DNA from: Bradyrhizobium erythrophlei
GTDB lineage: Bacteria > Pseudomonadota > Alphaproteobacteria > Rhizobiales > Xanthobacteraceae
Assembly (NCBI GenBank): GCA_900129675.1
Contig: FSRD01000001.1
Coordinates: 7,677,501 to 7,741,500 of the forward strand
Direction: 5' to 3'
Length of the DNA: 64,000 nucleotides
A program made the position numbers and the translations under genes. Each line of letters opens with the position of its first letter. Within the stretch, counting starts at the first letter, position 1. A model generated the notes under the pieces. The model saw nothing but the letters and a program-made list of their open reading frames with translations. It had not been told where the DNA came from and did no database searches. Below, one piece after another: positions 8,433 through 16,533 of this stretch.

Positions 8433-8615
8433 CTACTCGTTTTCCATCCGACGAGATTTGACGTTTTTCTCGCCGGTTTTCTGTTTCGGCGTTGTTGGCG
8501 TTTCCGATAAGTATTCGCTGTCCAACGGGCTCGGCTGATGACCTGTCACTGCGTCGATCATTGACTTGGCCTGCGCGTTCGGGTCCAAAACGGGATGTGG
8601 GTAAATCATACTCAT
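8433..8615 (-). CDS. Small hypothetical protein (60 residues)
   Basis: The start at 8615 is supported by GGAGG seven bases upstream; a longer frame to 8651 has no ribosome site. The protein begins MSMIYPHPVLDPNAQAKSMI and ends with a basic tail (KNVKSRRMENE). No signal peptide, membrane segment or known domain is seen. It is polar and probably cytoplasmic. It is alone between the IS1111-group element and a divergent small gene. Function unknown. Confidence 0.5.
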   Translation of the reverse strand: MSMIYPHPVLDPNAQAKSMIDAVTGHQPSPLDSEYLSETPTTPKQKTGEKNVKSRRMENE

Positions 8616-8850
8616 TGACCGACCTCCGTCTTCAACGCCCCCAAGCTGCATCCTAGCTCATTAGCTCCGGTTTAGATACCGGGACCGCTCTCAGTGCGGC
8701 CCTTGAGAACCGGGTCCGACCCTTACGGCGATAACCGGGCAACGACGGCGCGCCTGTTCGGCTGCATATCGTATTGTTCACAGCCGTTCGCTTGATCAAC
8801 GAGTTCGGCGTGCTACTACGCGGCCTTACATTCACTCGGGAGAGCATGAA

Positions 8851-9030
8851 GTGGCGAAGAAGACGAGGAGCAAGCGCAAAGAGTATACGAAGGACGATGT
8901 GAAGCTGCTAAAGGCACATTCCAAAGCCCGCACGCCCGTCGTCAAACTTTCGAAGCTGATGAAGAGATCCGAAGGTTCGTTGAGGCAGAAGGCTCGCACG
9001 CTGGGCATTGGTTTAGGTCATCAGCGCTAA
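8851..9030 (+). CDS. Small basic putative DNA-binding protein (59 residues)
   Basis: A GTG-started frame, with GGGAGAG about 7 bases upstream, reads (M)AKKTRSKRKEYTKDDVKLLK and ends KARTLGIGLGHQR. The N-terminus is Lys/Arg-rich. The body, with YTKDDVKLLKAH, VVKLSKLMKR and GSLRQKARTLGI, predicts three short helices like a SANT/Myb or GcrA-type helix-turn-helix, where sequential helices read 'act on many, if not all, then assemble'. Similar tiny proteins are common in bradyrhizobia. It is followed directly by a strong hairpin terminator, which supports it as a real single-gene transcript. The DNA-binding role is inferred. Confidence 0.65.
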   Translation: MAKKTRSKRKEYTKDDVKLLKAHSKARTPVVKLSKLMKRSEGSLRQKARTLGIGLGHQR

Positions 9031-9051
9031 CTGAGAGCCAGCTACCAAGAA

Positions 9052-9090
9052 AATGGCCCCGACGATATTGCACGTCGGGGGCCATTCTTT
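9052..9090 (+). terminator. Rho-independent terminator of the small basic gene
   Basis: AATGGCCCCGACG (9052-9064) pairs with CGTCGGGGGCCATT (9073-9086), a 13-bp stem with one bulged G, followed by CTTTC. It lies 22 bp after the stop at 9030. Confidence 0.75.
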
Positions 9091-9319
9091 CGCTCAAAAA
9101 TACATCACAGTCGCTAACGGTTTGTAAACCGGTCTCAACCTTACGACGCGTTTGAAGTAGGCCGACCGGTCTTGCGGAATTCCTTAACCACCGAATGTTA
9201 CGATTTCCACAATCGCCGTCGTGCTCCCAAAATTTCCGGGAGGGTAATTCGTAAGGAAACCGCCGCAGATCTGACGATTTTCCAATTGTTTCTCATTTTC
9301 AATTCGACGATTGATTTAG

Positions 9320-9604
9320 ATGGAACAACGTAAGGCACATCGTATCGTATTTGAGCGGGGATTTCCTGCCAACATGATGGCGATCGACGGTACTTGGCGG
9401 CGGCCCTGCACAATGGAGGATGTGTCGAATACCGGCGCTAGACTTACAGTCGACGGTTCGGTTCAGGGTCTTGCCATGAAGGAGTTTTTCCTGGTGCTTT
9501 CGACCATGGGAAAAGCATATCGGCGCTGCCAACTCGCTTGGGTCAATGGCAATCAGATTGGCGTCCACTTCCTCAAACCGGTCGAAAAAAAGAAAAAATC
9601 CTAA
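9320..9604 (+). CDS. PilZ-domain protein
   Basis: A 94-residue single-domain PilZ protein. The N-terminal RKAHR motif (residues 4-8) and the second motif DVSNTGARL (about 34-42) match the c-di-GMP-binding signature RxxxR and (D/N)xSxxG. The barrel continues through FLVLSTMGKAYRRCQLAWVNGNQIGVHF. A Lys-rich tail (EKKKKS) ends it. Such stand-alone PilZ proteins are numerous in bradyrhizobia and are likely c-di-GMP effectors; the partner is unknown. No strong Shine-Dalgarno is visible. A second PilZ gene is at 13584-13826. Confidence 0.85.
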   Translation: MEQRKAHRIVFERGFPANMMAIDGTWRRPCTMEDVSNTGARLTVDGSVQGLAMKEFFLVLSTMGKAYRRCQLAWVNGNQIGVHFLKPVEKKKKS

Positions 9605-9877
9605 GAGACTGTGCTTCATTCCGCACCATTCGGCGTCAGCTTGTCGCGCGTTCTGGAACGAGGTCCGTACTAGTCGAGGCCATTGCACCGTCTTCAACAT
9701 GAGATACTGCCAATGTCCGCTTTGAGTGGCGGGCGACCCAACGCGCGCGGCCTTAGGTCCGACCTACCCTTAACAGCGGACCTATCCACACCCACGACGC
9801 CCAGTAGCCCGCCCCCGGATCGATCCCCAACGGATTGATAATTTGCGTGTTAGCCGACGCCGCGCTTTCATAAGCAA
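9605..9877. other. Intergenic, decayed repeat words only
   Basis: No supported gene. It contains TGTCCGC near 9714 and AGCGGACC near 9776 in opposite orientation, resembling an imperfect palindrome of the dispersed family seen at 2.3-2.5 kb. Confidence 0.4.
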
Positions 9878-10291
9878 ATGGGCACCAAATCACGAGAGAC
9901 CATCTACGGCGGCTCGGTCCGAGCGTCAGCCGAGCGGGCCGCTGAGGCGCGCAAGGAGGCGGATCGGCTCGCCTGCTAAGCGTGGAATAAGCGCAGGCTC
10001 GGCTTTCAGGGATCTGCGCAGCCGTCCCCGGCACTCGGCGATGCTCTCAACGCTGGCTATGCTTATCTCGAAGTCAAATGCCTGGGCTGCGACACGCATC
10101 AGACGGTCGCGCTCGACATTGTGCGGCGACCGAAGACGACGCCAATCCATGAGCTGGAACGCTACATGTGCTGCAAAGACTGCTCAGACGTGCGGGGCCA
10201 TCCCTACAAGCGCAGCCATCTGGTGGCGCTGCGGCCGAACAAGATTTCGGCGAGTGATCCGCACTCAACGTGGTGGCCGGGCGAGCGATGA
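9878..10291 (+). pseudogene. Conserved hypothetical gene with an in-frame TAA
   Basis: A continuous frame of 138 codons from ATG 9878 to TGA 10289-10291 is interrupted by TAA at 9977-9979 (codon 34). Before it: TIYGGSVRASAERAAEARKE; after it: AWNKRRLGFQGSAQPSPALG, YLEVKCLGCDTHQTVALDIV, and a zinc-ribbon-like CxxC pair (CLGC and CCKDC). The intact version is a familiar small family of bradyrhizobia, from memory. Reading on both sides of the stop shows a recent nonsense mutation or a sequence error. Confidence 0.7.
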
Positions 10292-10322
10292 AGTACCCAG
10301 GGCCTGACGCGGCTGACTGAGC

Positions 10323-10559
10323 TCAGGCCGACGACTCCAACAGCCTGCTCGTCTTCTCCGCAGCATCATACACTTTTATTTGGAGCATCGGAAACTCGGC
10401 TTTGAGATCGTGTGCGCGCTTCAGAGCCGCTTGAAGCGTTGGAAATACCATCTTCATCCGGCCGTCTACTTCCAGGCCAAACCCTTCGGTCGGGGCAAGA
10501 TCAGCGCGAGTGGTGCTTCGGGGTTGCGCCTCCGCAGGTATTGTCAGAGGTTTTTTCAT
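10323..10559 (-). CDS. Small hypothetical protein (78 residues)
   Basis: The start at 10559 has a near-perfect AAGGAGG 5 bases upstream. The protein begins MKKPLTIPAEAQPRSTTRAD and contains FGLEVDGRMKMVFPTLQAAL and KAEFPMLQIKVYDA. It has an alpha/beta look without membrane segments. The strong ribosome site indicates expression. The next gene upstream on this strand (10631-10864) is 71 bp away and may be co-transcribed. Function unknown. Confidence 0.65.
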   Translation of the reverse strand: MKKPLTIPAEAQPRSTTRADLAPTEGFGLEVDGRMKMVFPTLQAALKRAHDLKAEFPMLQIKVYDAAEKTSRLLESSA

Positions 10560-10630
10560 AATTCCTCCTTGGAGCGTCGCTGCGGTCAGCAACTCGCTCC
10601 TACGGCCTTTCATACTCGGGCATCGCGATT

Positions 10631-10864
10631 TTAGTGCGGTGGCCTCAGTTCGCCTTCAATCCAGCCCAGCGCCTCGGATACCAACGGGTCAGCGCTCACC
10701 TGCATTTGGTCGATGCGACCGCAGCTTATGCAGCGGAGTGTCCAGTGCTCAAGGCCCGCGCGAGCCGCCGCAATACGTTGGACCTCCATTGGCGATCGGC
10801 ATACCAAGCAACGGCGCCTCATGGTTCGGCGCTGCGGCAATATAGGTTTTGGAATCTCGGACAT
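10631..10864 (-). CDS. Small zinc-ribbon protein (77 residues)
   Basis: Start at 10864 with AAGGGGGTG upstream. Two CxxC knuckles, CLVC (about residue 20) and CISC (about residue 45), with RRTMRRR before the first, form a typical zinc ribbon. The C-terminus (VSEALGWIEGELRPPH) is acidic. It is probably a nucleic-acid- or protein-binding adaptor; no partner is evident. It precedes the 78-residue gene on the same strand. Confidence 0.65.
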   Translation of the reverse strand: MSEIPKPILPQRRTMRRRCLVCRSPMEVQRIAAARAGLEHWTLRCISCGRIDQMQVSADPLVSEALGWIEGELRPPH

Positions 10865-11010
10865 GACGCACCCCCTTTGTAGGGCCGGGAGCGCAACACT
10901 CTCAGTCACCGACGGCAGCCAAGGGGTCTGGGCGGTGATGCTGAGACAGTGCGCTTTGTGGCGCAGCCCCGCAAGTTAATTCGGGTCAAGGCCACACGGG
11001 AAACGATGGT

Positions 11011-11598
11011 GTGTGCAATCTTTATTCGATCATCACGAACCAAGAGGCCATCCGCGCCCTGTTCCGGGTGATGAACAGCTACGTCGGCAACCTGCCGCCA
11101 ATGCCCGGCGTGTTTCCCGACTATCCCGCGCCCGTCATTCGGAATGCTGGTTCCGAGCGAGAGCTGACCATGATGCGATGGGGCATGCCACCGCCGCCAC
11201 GTGCGGGCGGTCCGCCTGTCACCAATATCCGCAACACCTCGTCTCCGCACTGGCGAGGCTGGTTGAAACCAGAGAACCGATGTTTGGTCCCGGCCAACAG
11301 CTTCGCCGAATATGCGCCGGAGCCGAACCCGGAGACCAAAAAGAAGGATGTGGTGTGGTTCGCCTTGAACGACGACCGGCCCCTATTCGCTTTCGACGGA
11401 CTCTGGACCGAGTTCAAAGGCGACCGAGGCACAAAGTCTAAGCCGATCCCTGGGCCTCACCTCGTATACGGGTTTTTGACGACAGCCTCGAACGCTATCG
11501 TCGAGCCGATCCATCCAAAGGCGATGCCGGTGATCCTAACGACCGATGAGCAGCGCGACGTGTGGATGCGCGCGCCGTGGGATGAGACGAGGGCATGA
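11011..11598 (+). CDS. SRAP-domain protein (YedK/HMCES-like), C-terminally shortened
   Basis: 195 residues starting at GTG 11011 so that Cys2 follows Met. In this family Met removal exposes Cys2, which forms a thiazolidine crosslink with abasic sites in single-stranded DNA. Visible conserved residues are Cys2, Asn72/75 in TNIRNTSSPHW, Glu100 in ANSFAEYAPEP and His168 in EPIHPKAMPVIL. It protects abasic DNA. The end is abnormal: after WMRAPWDETRA a TGA occurs, but the expected family tail (DDVLKMVIR) is readable in the next frame just downstream. This implies a small deletion with frameshift. The catalytic residues remain. Confidence 0.85.
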   Translation: MCNLYSIITNQEAIRALFRVMNSYVGNLPPMPGVFPDYPAPVIRNAGSERELTMMRWGMPPPPRAGGPPVTNIRNTSSPHWRGWLKPENRCLVPANSFAEYAPEPNPETKKKDVVWFALNDDRPLFAFDGLWTEFKGDRGTKSKPIPGPHLVYGFLTTASNAIVEPIHPKAMPVILTTDEQRDVWMRAPWDETRA

Positions 11599-11646
11599 CG
11601 TGCTAAAGATGGTGATACGGGAGCGGGCTAGGAGCATATGGCAATG

Positions 11647-12744
11647 TCAATGGGATGCATGCTGCCATGCCGTTTGCTTGCGAGAGCGATACGCGTCCAG
11701 CACGCGCAGACATGTCTCAGCATTCAACGCGCTGTAGTCAGCCCTCATTCGATCCAACTCGCCAGCCGTTATTCGGTAGTTCAGCGCTCCCAGAAAAAGA
11801 AGCGACATGGCGGTGGTCCATGACAATCTCAAAGCCTTGGCTAGTATGAGAGTTGATTGCCGTTTTTGGTCGATCAAAGCGCGCTCTACGATGTCAGCGG
11901 GCATAGAGCTCAACAAAGCAAGTGCCGCAACCGTCTCATTGAACTTGAGCGAATGAGCAAACTCAAAAATTTTATCCTCAGCTAGCTCTCCCAATTGATG
12001 TAATTTTGCGACTGTCCGCTTTGCGGTGAAATAGTCCTTCGATGCAGGACCAAATCTTGAGTGGATGGCACCCTCTACGTCTGTGACTATGCTCTCGACA
12101 TGGCCTTGCATGTCAGGGCGTTCTCGCCTCAGCTTTTCTTTGACCTCGTCTGAAGCCTTGGAAATCAATTGATGGAATAGGTGCCGCGGGATGTCTTTGC
12201 GATGTCCTACACACTCGGCAAGGATAGAATCATCCTCCGAGCGTCGCAGGAGTTGAAGGAACCCTGAGTGGGAAAAATGAGCGCCGCTATTTCCCGCAAC
12301 TGAAGTGACGACCGCCTGTGAACCACGCGCCAACAGAACGTCAGTAATAGCATTGGATACTGTTTTCCGCTTGGAAATGGCGAGCAAGTGCTGCTGACCC
12401 TTGTCTCGGGCGCAGCTCATCAAGATATTGGGATCTAGCCGCTCGGAATGCCGAAGAATGGGACCCGCAACATCGATTGAGTCATCGAGGGAAAGAGCGT
12501 TGACCACGTCGATCGGCGCGTTTTTGCTGGGAGCCAGCTCGTTTGCAAGTCGAACTCGGGCGCCAACTTCAATCTCCTGAGCAAGCCTGCCAATTATCTC
12601 GCCGAAGGCCCAAGTTTGCTCTTCTGAATAGCTACCGGAAATTAAACAATCGGTCGCATGCCACAGCGCCCGAAGGCGGCTTTTGGCGGTCCCTCTGGAA
12701 ACCGCGTCCTCAAGTTCGGTAAGAAATGCGGTCGCTTCAGCCAT
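11647..12744 (-). CDS. DUF2336 protein
   Basis: A 365-residue, mostly helical protein starting MAEATAFLTELEDAVSRGTA, which matches the N-terminus of DUF2336 proteins (helical, HEAT-like; common in alphaproteobacteria). The alternative start at 12789 lacks a ribosome site too, so the start is chosen by family resemblance. HEAT-like helices recur, for example LLLARGSQAVVTSVAGNSGA-like and LRRSEDDSILAECVGHRKDI. No signal peptide or membrane segment is present. The function of the family is not established. Confidence 0.75.
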   Translation of the reverse strand: MAEATAFLTELEDAVSRGTAKSRLRALWHATDCLISGSYSEEQTWAFGEIIGRLAQEIEVGARVRLANELAPSKNAPIDVVNALSLDDSIDVAGPILRHSERLDPNILMSCARDKGQQHLLAISKRKTVSNAITDVLLARGSQAVVTSVAGNSGAHFSHSGFLQLLRRSEDDSILAECVGHRKDIPRHLFHQLISKASDEVKEKLRRERPDMQGHVESIVTDVEGAIHSRFGPASKDYFTAKRTVAKLHQLGELAEDKIFEFAHSLKFNETVAALALLSSMPADIVERALIDQKRQSTLILAKALRLSWTTAMSLLFLGALNYRITAGELDRMRADYSALNAETCLRVLDAYRSRKQTAWQHASH

Positions 12745-13038
12745 CTGGTGGGCCCGATTGAGCAAGCGGGGGCAAATTGCTTCTCCCATCGCGGAATTAA
12801 GCCGTTGCAGAATTCAAGAAATAGTAAAGAGGCGCGACTATCGTGTCGGTCGCTTAATGGTGAGCAAACAAGTTCCGGCTGGCGAACTCCGGCCCCAATC
12901 GAACTATTGGTGCTTAATACCGCCGTGGCAGCGGATCAGCAGTATTGTCACGGTCTCTATGCCGACGGGGGCATCGCCATGCTGAGCCAAATCCAGCACT
13001 CGTTTCGATAGCAGGGCCTACGAAACGCAGCGCCGGAG
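12745..13038. other. Intergenic, nothing recognised
   Basis: Overlapping plus-strand frames (12658-13011, 12683-12985) have no ribosome site or domain and are not supported. Confidence 0.4.
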
Positions 13039-13263
13039 TCAACTCCAGAATGATCCCTGATCTTCTCGCGCCTCATTCAACCAAATGAGCGCCTCCCGCA
13101 GTTCAAGGCTTATGATCCGCTCCTCGGCAGCAGATGTGGGATCACCATCCGTCAGATAGAGATGAAAGCCGCTGCTGTCGCGAAGCAGAACCTCCCGGCC
13201 CTCGCGCGCTTCCAGCGATTGAGAGTCAATGAACGGAACGATACGGAGTTAGACGACCTGCAT
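13039..13263 (-). pseudogene. Small conserved gene with an early nonsense codon
   Basis: From ATG 13263 the frame reads MQVV, then TAA (13251-13249), then continues for 69 codons to TGA 13041-13039. The continuation LRIVPFIDSQSLEAREGR, VLLRDSSGFHLYLTDGDP and LELREALIWLNEA is clearly coding-like. Without the stop it would be a 74-residue cytoplasmic protein of unknown function. The nonsense codon at position 5 removes the start of translation. Confidence 0.55.
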
Positions 13264-13327
13264 CGCGATGTGATGAGCGCCCCAGCTACCTTGCAGCGCT
13301 AAGATGCAGATTGGCTGCTTGCATGTC

Positions 13328-13567
13328 TTATTGACCTCCGACTTTCTTCCGCAATGTCGGTCGCTGTGGTTGCCCTTGCGGTGACCAATTTTCGGCCTCA
13401 CCTCCAGCCTCGATCCATTCAAGAGTTCTCACCACGTCGGGAAACAGCGTAAATACATATTCCTCCGACGAAACTCCGAAATGGTGGCGGGTCCTTTCAT
13501 TGCTGATCGCGCGCCTGACGCGTTTCGCAAAGAGGGCTAATTGTTCATTGGTTGGGCTTGGGATCAT
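13328..13567 (-). CDS. Small hypothetical protein downstream of PilZ
   Basis: A 79-residue protein starting 16 bp after the PilZ stop, with a G-rich ribosome site (GGGGGG) upstream. It begins MIPSPTNEQLALFAKRVRRA and contains VSSEEYVFTLFPDVVRTLEW, with a basic C-terminus. No known domain. Its spacing suggests an operon with the PilZ gene, so a role as its partner is possible but unproven. Confidence 0.55.
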   Translation of the reverse strand: MIPSPTNEQLALFAKRVRRAISNERTRHHFGVSSEEYVFTLFPDVVRTLEWIEAGGEAENWSPQGQPQRPTLRKKVGGQ

Positions 13568-13583
13568 CTCTCATTCACCCCCC

Positions 13584-13826
13584 TCATTGGAACGCAACAC
13601 CGACCCGAAAATCGTTTCGCCAGACCACACGACAAAACAGCTTCAGACGGTTTTCTGGTACGAGCAACGTGAATGCGGCGGGGATCGTCTTGGTCGAATA
13701 GGCGAACTCTAGTGCCGCCCCCGTCATCGATATGTCGTGGATCATGCAAGGGATCTTGTCGCCGCCGAAATCGACCTCCGCCGACTTCCTGACCCGATGA
13801 CGTGGCGCAATTCGTGTCTCAACCAC
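13584..13826 (-). CDS. PilZ-domain protein
   Basis: 80 residues with N-terminal MVETRIAPRHRVRKSAEVDF: the RHRVR motif and then DISMTGAALEF form the c-di-GMP-binding signature. The barrel ends at VVWRNDFRVGVAFQ. It is likely a c-di-GMP-responsive adaptor; the output is unknown. It is the first gene of a probable two-gene operon with 13328-13567. Confidence 0.82.
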   Translation of the reverse strand: MVETRIAPRHRVRKSAEVDFGGDKIPCMIHDISMTGAALEFAYSTKTIPAAFTLLVPENRLKLFCRVVWRNDFRVGVAFQ

Positions 13827-14517
13827 ACGATAGCCCTTCCGAGGCTCATACAGCTTAGTGACGCCAGCCCGAGAATGAACGCGCGAGATGCGGGCGTAAA
13901 ATCAATCGCCGCGCTCGCATATCGGGCGCGCCCTAAACGTGGAAACAATATAAAATCGAGCACGATGAGAGCAGCAGTCTCACATCACAACTCATCGTAG
14001 GGAGGATGCTCGCAATTTCTTAATCTTCTCTAAAGTGAGGTCCGGCCTGATTTCGACCGTGCGCGCGACGGGATGAGCCGAACGCGCATCCGTGATAAGG
14101 CGGCCTTAGTACTGTTCAGATGTTGAAGATATATAGCCCCTGTGCAAGCAGGTCGGTCTTCTGTCGCCATCGAACAGCACGGTGATACCGGTGTTGTGAC
14201 GGCTCAAGCCGACAACGATGCCAATCTTGTCAACCAGATTTGGGCACCGAACCGCTCCAAATTGGCTGATCTTAAAGCGGGTCCCGACTGCAATTCCATC
14301 TGTTTCCCGGTTCGTGGTTTAGCTCCGCAATAAGCCATTATCGAAAACTCGGATTGTTAACGGCCTGTGTTTCAGGATCATTTCGTGGCCTACGAAAATG
14401 GTTTCGTGGCAGCTACCGCGATGTTCCTTTCGGTTTGCTGTTCCGTGTGTCAATGAAGAAGATTATTCGTAGGAACGCCGCATCTGCTACGGAAGCCAGC
14501 TGTTCGCAGGAGAGTAC
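13827..14517. other. Intergenic, no supported gene
   Basis: Several frames on both strands (13742-13963, 14142-14333, the 5' part of 14354-14854) lack ribosome sites and domains. No IS remnant or hairpin was recognised. Confidence 0.4.
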
Positions 14518-14757
14518 TCAGGCAAAGGCAACCGGCAACGGCCTTTCATCGCTTGTTATCGCGTTTGCCGTTGGTTGTGGTTGCGTCTGGTCACTCAAGC
14601 TGGCGGTGCAATCTTCGAAGTGCTCAAGGAGCGCGGCGTTGGCCAGGTGCTCCCAATACTCTGCCTCGGCGAGCAGCTTCCAGCGTCTGTCAGGATGGTA
14701 TGCGGCGCTCTGCCGACACAATGACGCCATCGCGCGCAAGCGGCGTACCGTTTCCAT
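14518..14757 (-). CDS. Small hypothetical protein (RRLRAMASLCRQSAAY family)
   Basis: The start at 14757 is chosen because GGGGAGG lies 7 bases upstream; ATG 14763 is too close to that site. 79 residues, with RRLRAMASLCRQSAAYHPDR and KLLAEAEYWEHLANAALLEH, typical of a small helical family in bradyrhizobia (from memory). No signal peptide. Function unknown. The downstream neighbours are decayed. Confidence 0.6.
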   Translation of the reverse strand: METVRRLRAMASLCRQSAAYHPDRRWKLLAEAEYWEHLANAALLEHFEDCTASLSDQTQPQPTANAITSDERPLPVAFA

Positions 14758-14937
14758 TCCCATCCTCCCCGTCGTTTTCCCACCCTATTTTTTATTTTTG
14801 CGTCGGAGTCATTATGATTATGACTCAGAACTAAATTTTGCGTCTCTGCAGTAGCGGAGGCGCGGTTGATTGCGAATACTTTCGGTTCGGGTTCACATAG
14901 GTCTTGATGTGAGCGCTGATCGCTCCAGAGCCAGTCT

Positions 14938-15129
14938 GACCGAGACGAACGCGATGGTCGCGCCGATCCATCCGAAGGCCATGCCGGTGATCCTGACGAC
15001 CGATGAGGAGCGCGACGTGTCTGGATGCGCGCGCCGTGGGATGAGGCCAAGGCGCTGCAGCGGCCGTTGCCGGATGACGCGCTGAGGATCGTGATGCGTG
15101 GCAACGCGAAAGAGGATAAGGCCGCGTAA
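14938..15129 (+). pseudogene. Remnant of a second SRAP-domain gene
   Basis: It encodes the family C-terminus: NAMVAPIHPKAMPVILTTDE, then a 2-base insertion (GTGTCTGG where the gene at 11011 has GTGTGG), then MRAPWDEAKALQRPLPDDAL and a TAA at 15127-15129. The 5' part including Cys2 is missing. It carries the tail that the gene at 11011-11598 has lost. Confidence 0.8.
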
Positions 15130-15175
15130 CGGTTTCGGGCACCTCATTCCGCGCGAGGAGAGTCCAATAAAAAGA

Positions 15176-16160
15176 CCTGTGCCTGTCGAAAATCAAATCC
15201 GAACATATTCGTGGTGCAATCCGCCGAGGATTGGGCGGCAAAGAATACGCCCTGCCCTCTTCACGGTGCGCGATAGGGGCGCGTCCTTATCCAAGGCCAA
15301 GTGCGTGCGCGTCTCATTATAGTAGCGAGCGTAAGCTTTCAGAATCCGGCGCAGATGTGCCTCGCCTAAGACAATGATATGGTCCAAACACTCACGCCGG
15401 ACCGATCCGATCAGCCGTTCGGCAAAGCCGTTCTGCCAGGGTGAGGCCGGCGCAATAGGCTTGTCCCGAATGCCCATGGCACGCAGTCGGCGTGTGACGA
15501 CCGCACCGTAGATGCGATCACGGTCCCGGATCATGTAGCGCGGAGCCTCGTTCCAGGGGAATGCCTCCGCTATTTGACGCGCGACCCATTCGGCGGTTGG
15601 ATGTGCCGTGACGTTGATCCAGACCAGCTCTCGGCGATCTAGTCGCACTATGATGTAGGCATAGAGCAGGTCGAAGCCAATGGTCGGGACAACGAACAGG
15701 TCCGTAGCCGCAATATCTGGCGCGTGGTTATGCAAGAAGGTTCGCCATCCCTGGCACGGCGGCCCCCGTCGTTTGACCATGTACTTGGCGACGCTCGACT
15801 GCGCGACCTCAAACCCGAGTTTGAGCAGTTCGCCGTGAATACGTGGCGCACCCCAAAGCGGATTCTCCATGCTGATCCGCTGGATCAATACGCGCAGCTC
15901 CGTGTCGATCTGCGGTCGCCCTCCGTGTGGGCGCGACTTCCAACGCCAGTAGCAGCGAAAGCCGGCCCTGTGCCAACGCACGAGCGTCTCGGGCCGGATG
16001 ATTGTGAGAACCTTCAGGATTGCTGGAAACCAGCGATACAGCTGGATAAAGAACCAGCGATCATGGTTCGTGAGCCGGACGCGACCATGCAACCTGCGCC
16101 TCAAGACATGCAACTGATGTCGAAGCACCGCGTTCTCAGCTTCAAGCCGTACCATTCGAC
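15176..16160. mobile_element. rve-type insertion sequence (3' end defined by shared sequence)
   Basis: The left boundary is set by the word CCTGTGCCTGTCG at 15176, which is also where similarity starts in the remnant at 24527. The right boundary is not visible; the element extends at least to the transposase start at 16155. Confidence 0.6.
15193..16155 (-). CDS. Integrase-core (rve) transposase
   Basis: A 320-residue DDE transposase of the IS3/IS481-like integrase superfamily. The N-terminus (MVRLEAENAVLRHQLHVLRR) is a leucine-zipper-like helix, followed by PETLVRWHRAGFRCYWRWKS. Catalytic residues are the Asp in AATDLFVVPT, the Asp in MIRDRDRIYG, and the Glu in NGFAERLIGSVRRE. The C-terminus (YYNETRTHLALDKDAPLSR) is complete. 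No frameshift is seen. Two remnants of the same IS lie at 19600-19654 and 24527-24775. Confidence 0.85.
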   Translation of the reverse strand: MVRLEAENAVLRHQLHVLRRRLHGRVRLTNHDRWFFIQLYRWFPAILKVLTIIRPETLVRWHRAGFRCYWRWKSRPHGGRPQIDTELRVLIQRISMENPLWGAPRIHGELLKLGFEVAQSSVAKYMVKRRGPPCQGWRTFLHNHAPDIAATDLFVVPTIGFDLLYAYIIVRLDRRELVWINVTAHPTAEWVARQIAEAFPWNEAPRYMIRDRDRIYGAVVTRRLRAMGIRDKPIAPASPWQNGFAERLIGSVRRECLDHIIVLGEAHLRRILKAYARYYNETRTHLALDKDAPLSRTVKRAGRILCRPILGGLHHEYVRI

Positions 16161-16164
16161 TTGA

Positions 16165-16338
16165 ATGGCGAGGCCAGGACGGCCAGAGCGAAACAGAGCA
16201 GCCCGATCATTCCGCCAGCTTAAGCGATTCCATCACGTCATCAACTCGGATAAGGTTTTCGGTACACACAACGATCCGGTGGTTCAGCAGATGAAGCGCC
16301 TCGCCGAAGAGGAAGAGAAAAAGGGGAAGGATCAGTAG
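16165..16338 (+). CDS. Small hypothetical protein (57 residues)
   Basis: ATG 16165 opens a 57-codon frame: N-terminal ARPGRPERNRAARSFR, then FHHVINSDKVFGTHNDPVVQ and an acidic/basic helix QMKRLAEEEEKKGKDQ. It ends 2 bp before the zinc-ribbon gene, suggesting translational coupling. The start lies only 9 bp from the divergent transposase, with no ribosome site, so the native 5' end may have been altered by the IS. Function unknown. Confidence 0.45.
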   Translation: MARPGRPERNRAARSFRQLKRFHHVINSDKVFGTHNDPVVQQMKRLAEEEEKKGKDQ

Positions 16339-16340
16339 CA

Positions 16341-16532
16341 ATGGCCAGATTTCGGTGCCGCGCTTGCGGCAAGGAGGACAGCTTCGTCTACGACGGGCGC
16401 CACACGTGCCCGAACTGCGGTTCGGCGGCTGTGCAATTTGCGCTCGGCGTCGAAGAGATCCCGGATGATCACCCGCTTATCGAAGCCATGAGGCGGCTGG
16501 CCGAAGAAGGCAACGAGAAGAACGAGGACTGA
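16341..16532 (+). CDS. Small zinc-ribbon protein (63 residues)
   Basis: MARFRCRACGKEDSFVYDGR followed by HTCPNCGSAAVQF gives two CxxC knuckles, a rubredoxin-like or zinc-ribbon fold. The C-terminal helix PLIEAMRRLAEEGNEKNED is acidic. GGGGAAGGAT upstream can serve as ribosome site. It is the middle gene of a tightly packed trio (57-residue gene 2 bp before, metallophosphoesterase 1 bp after). Confidence 0.7.
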   Translation: MARFRCRACGKEDSFVYDGRHTCPNCGSAAVQFALGVEEIPDDHPLIEAMRRLAEEGNEKNED

Positions 16533-16533
16533 C

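Noticed and set aside
14142..14333. 63-codon plus-strand frame
   Set aside because: No ribosome site, no domain, flanked by gene-free DNA.
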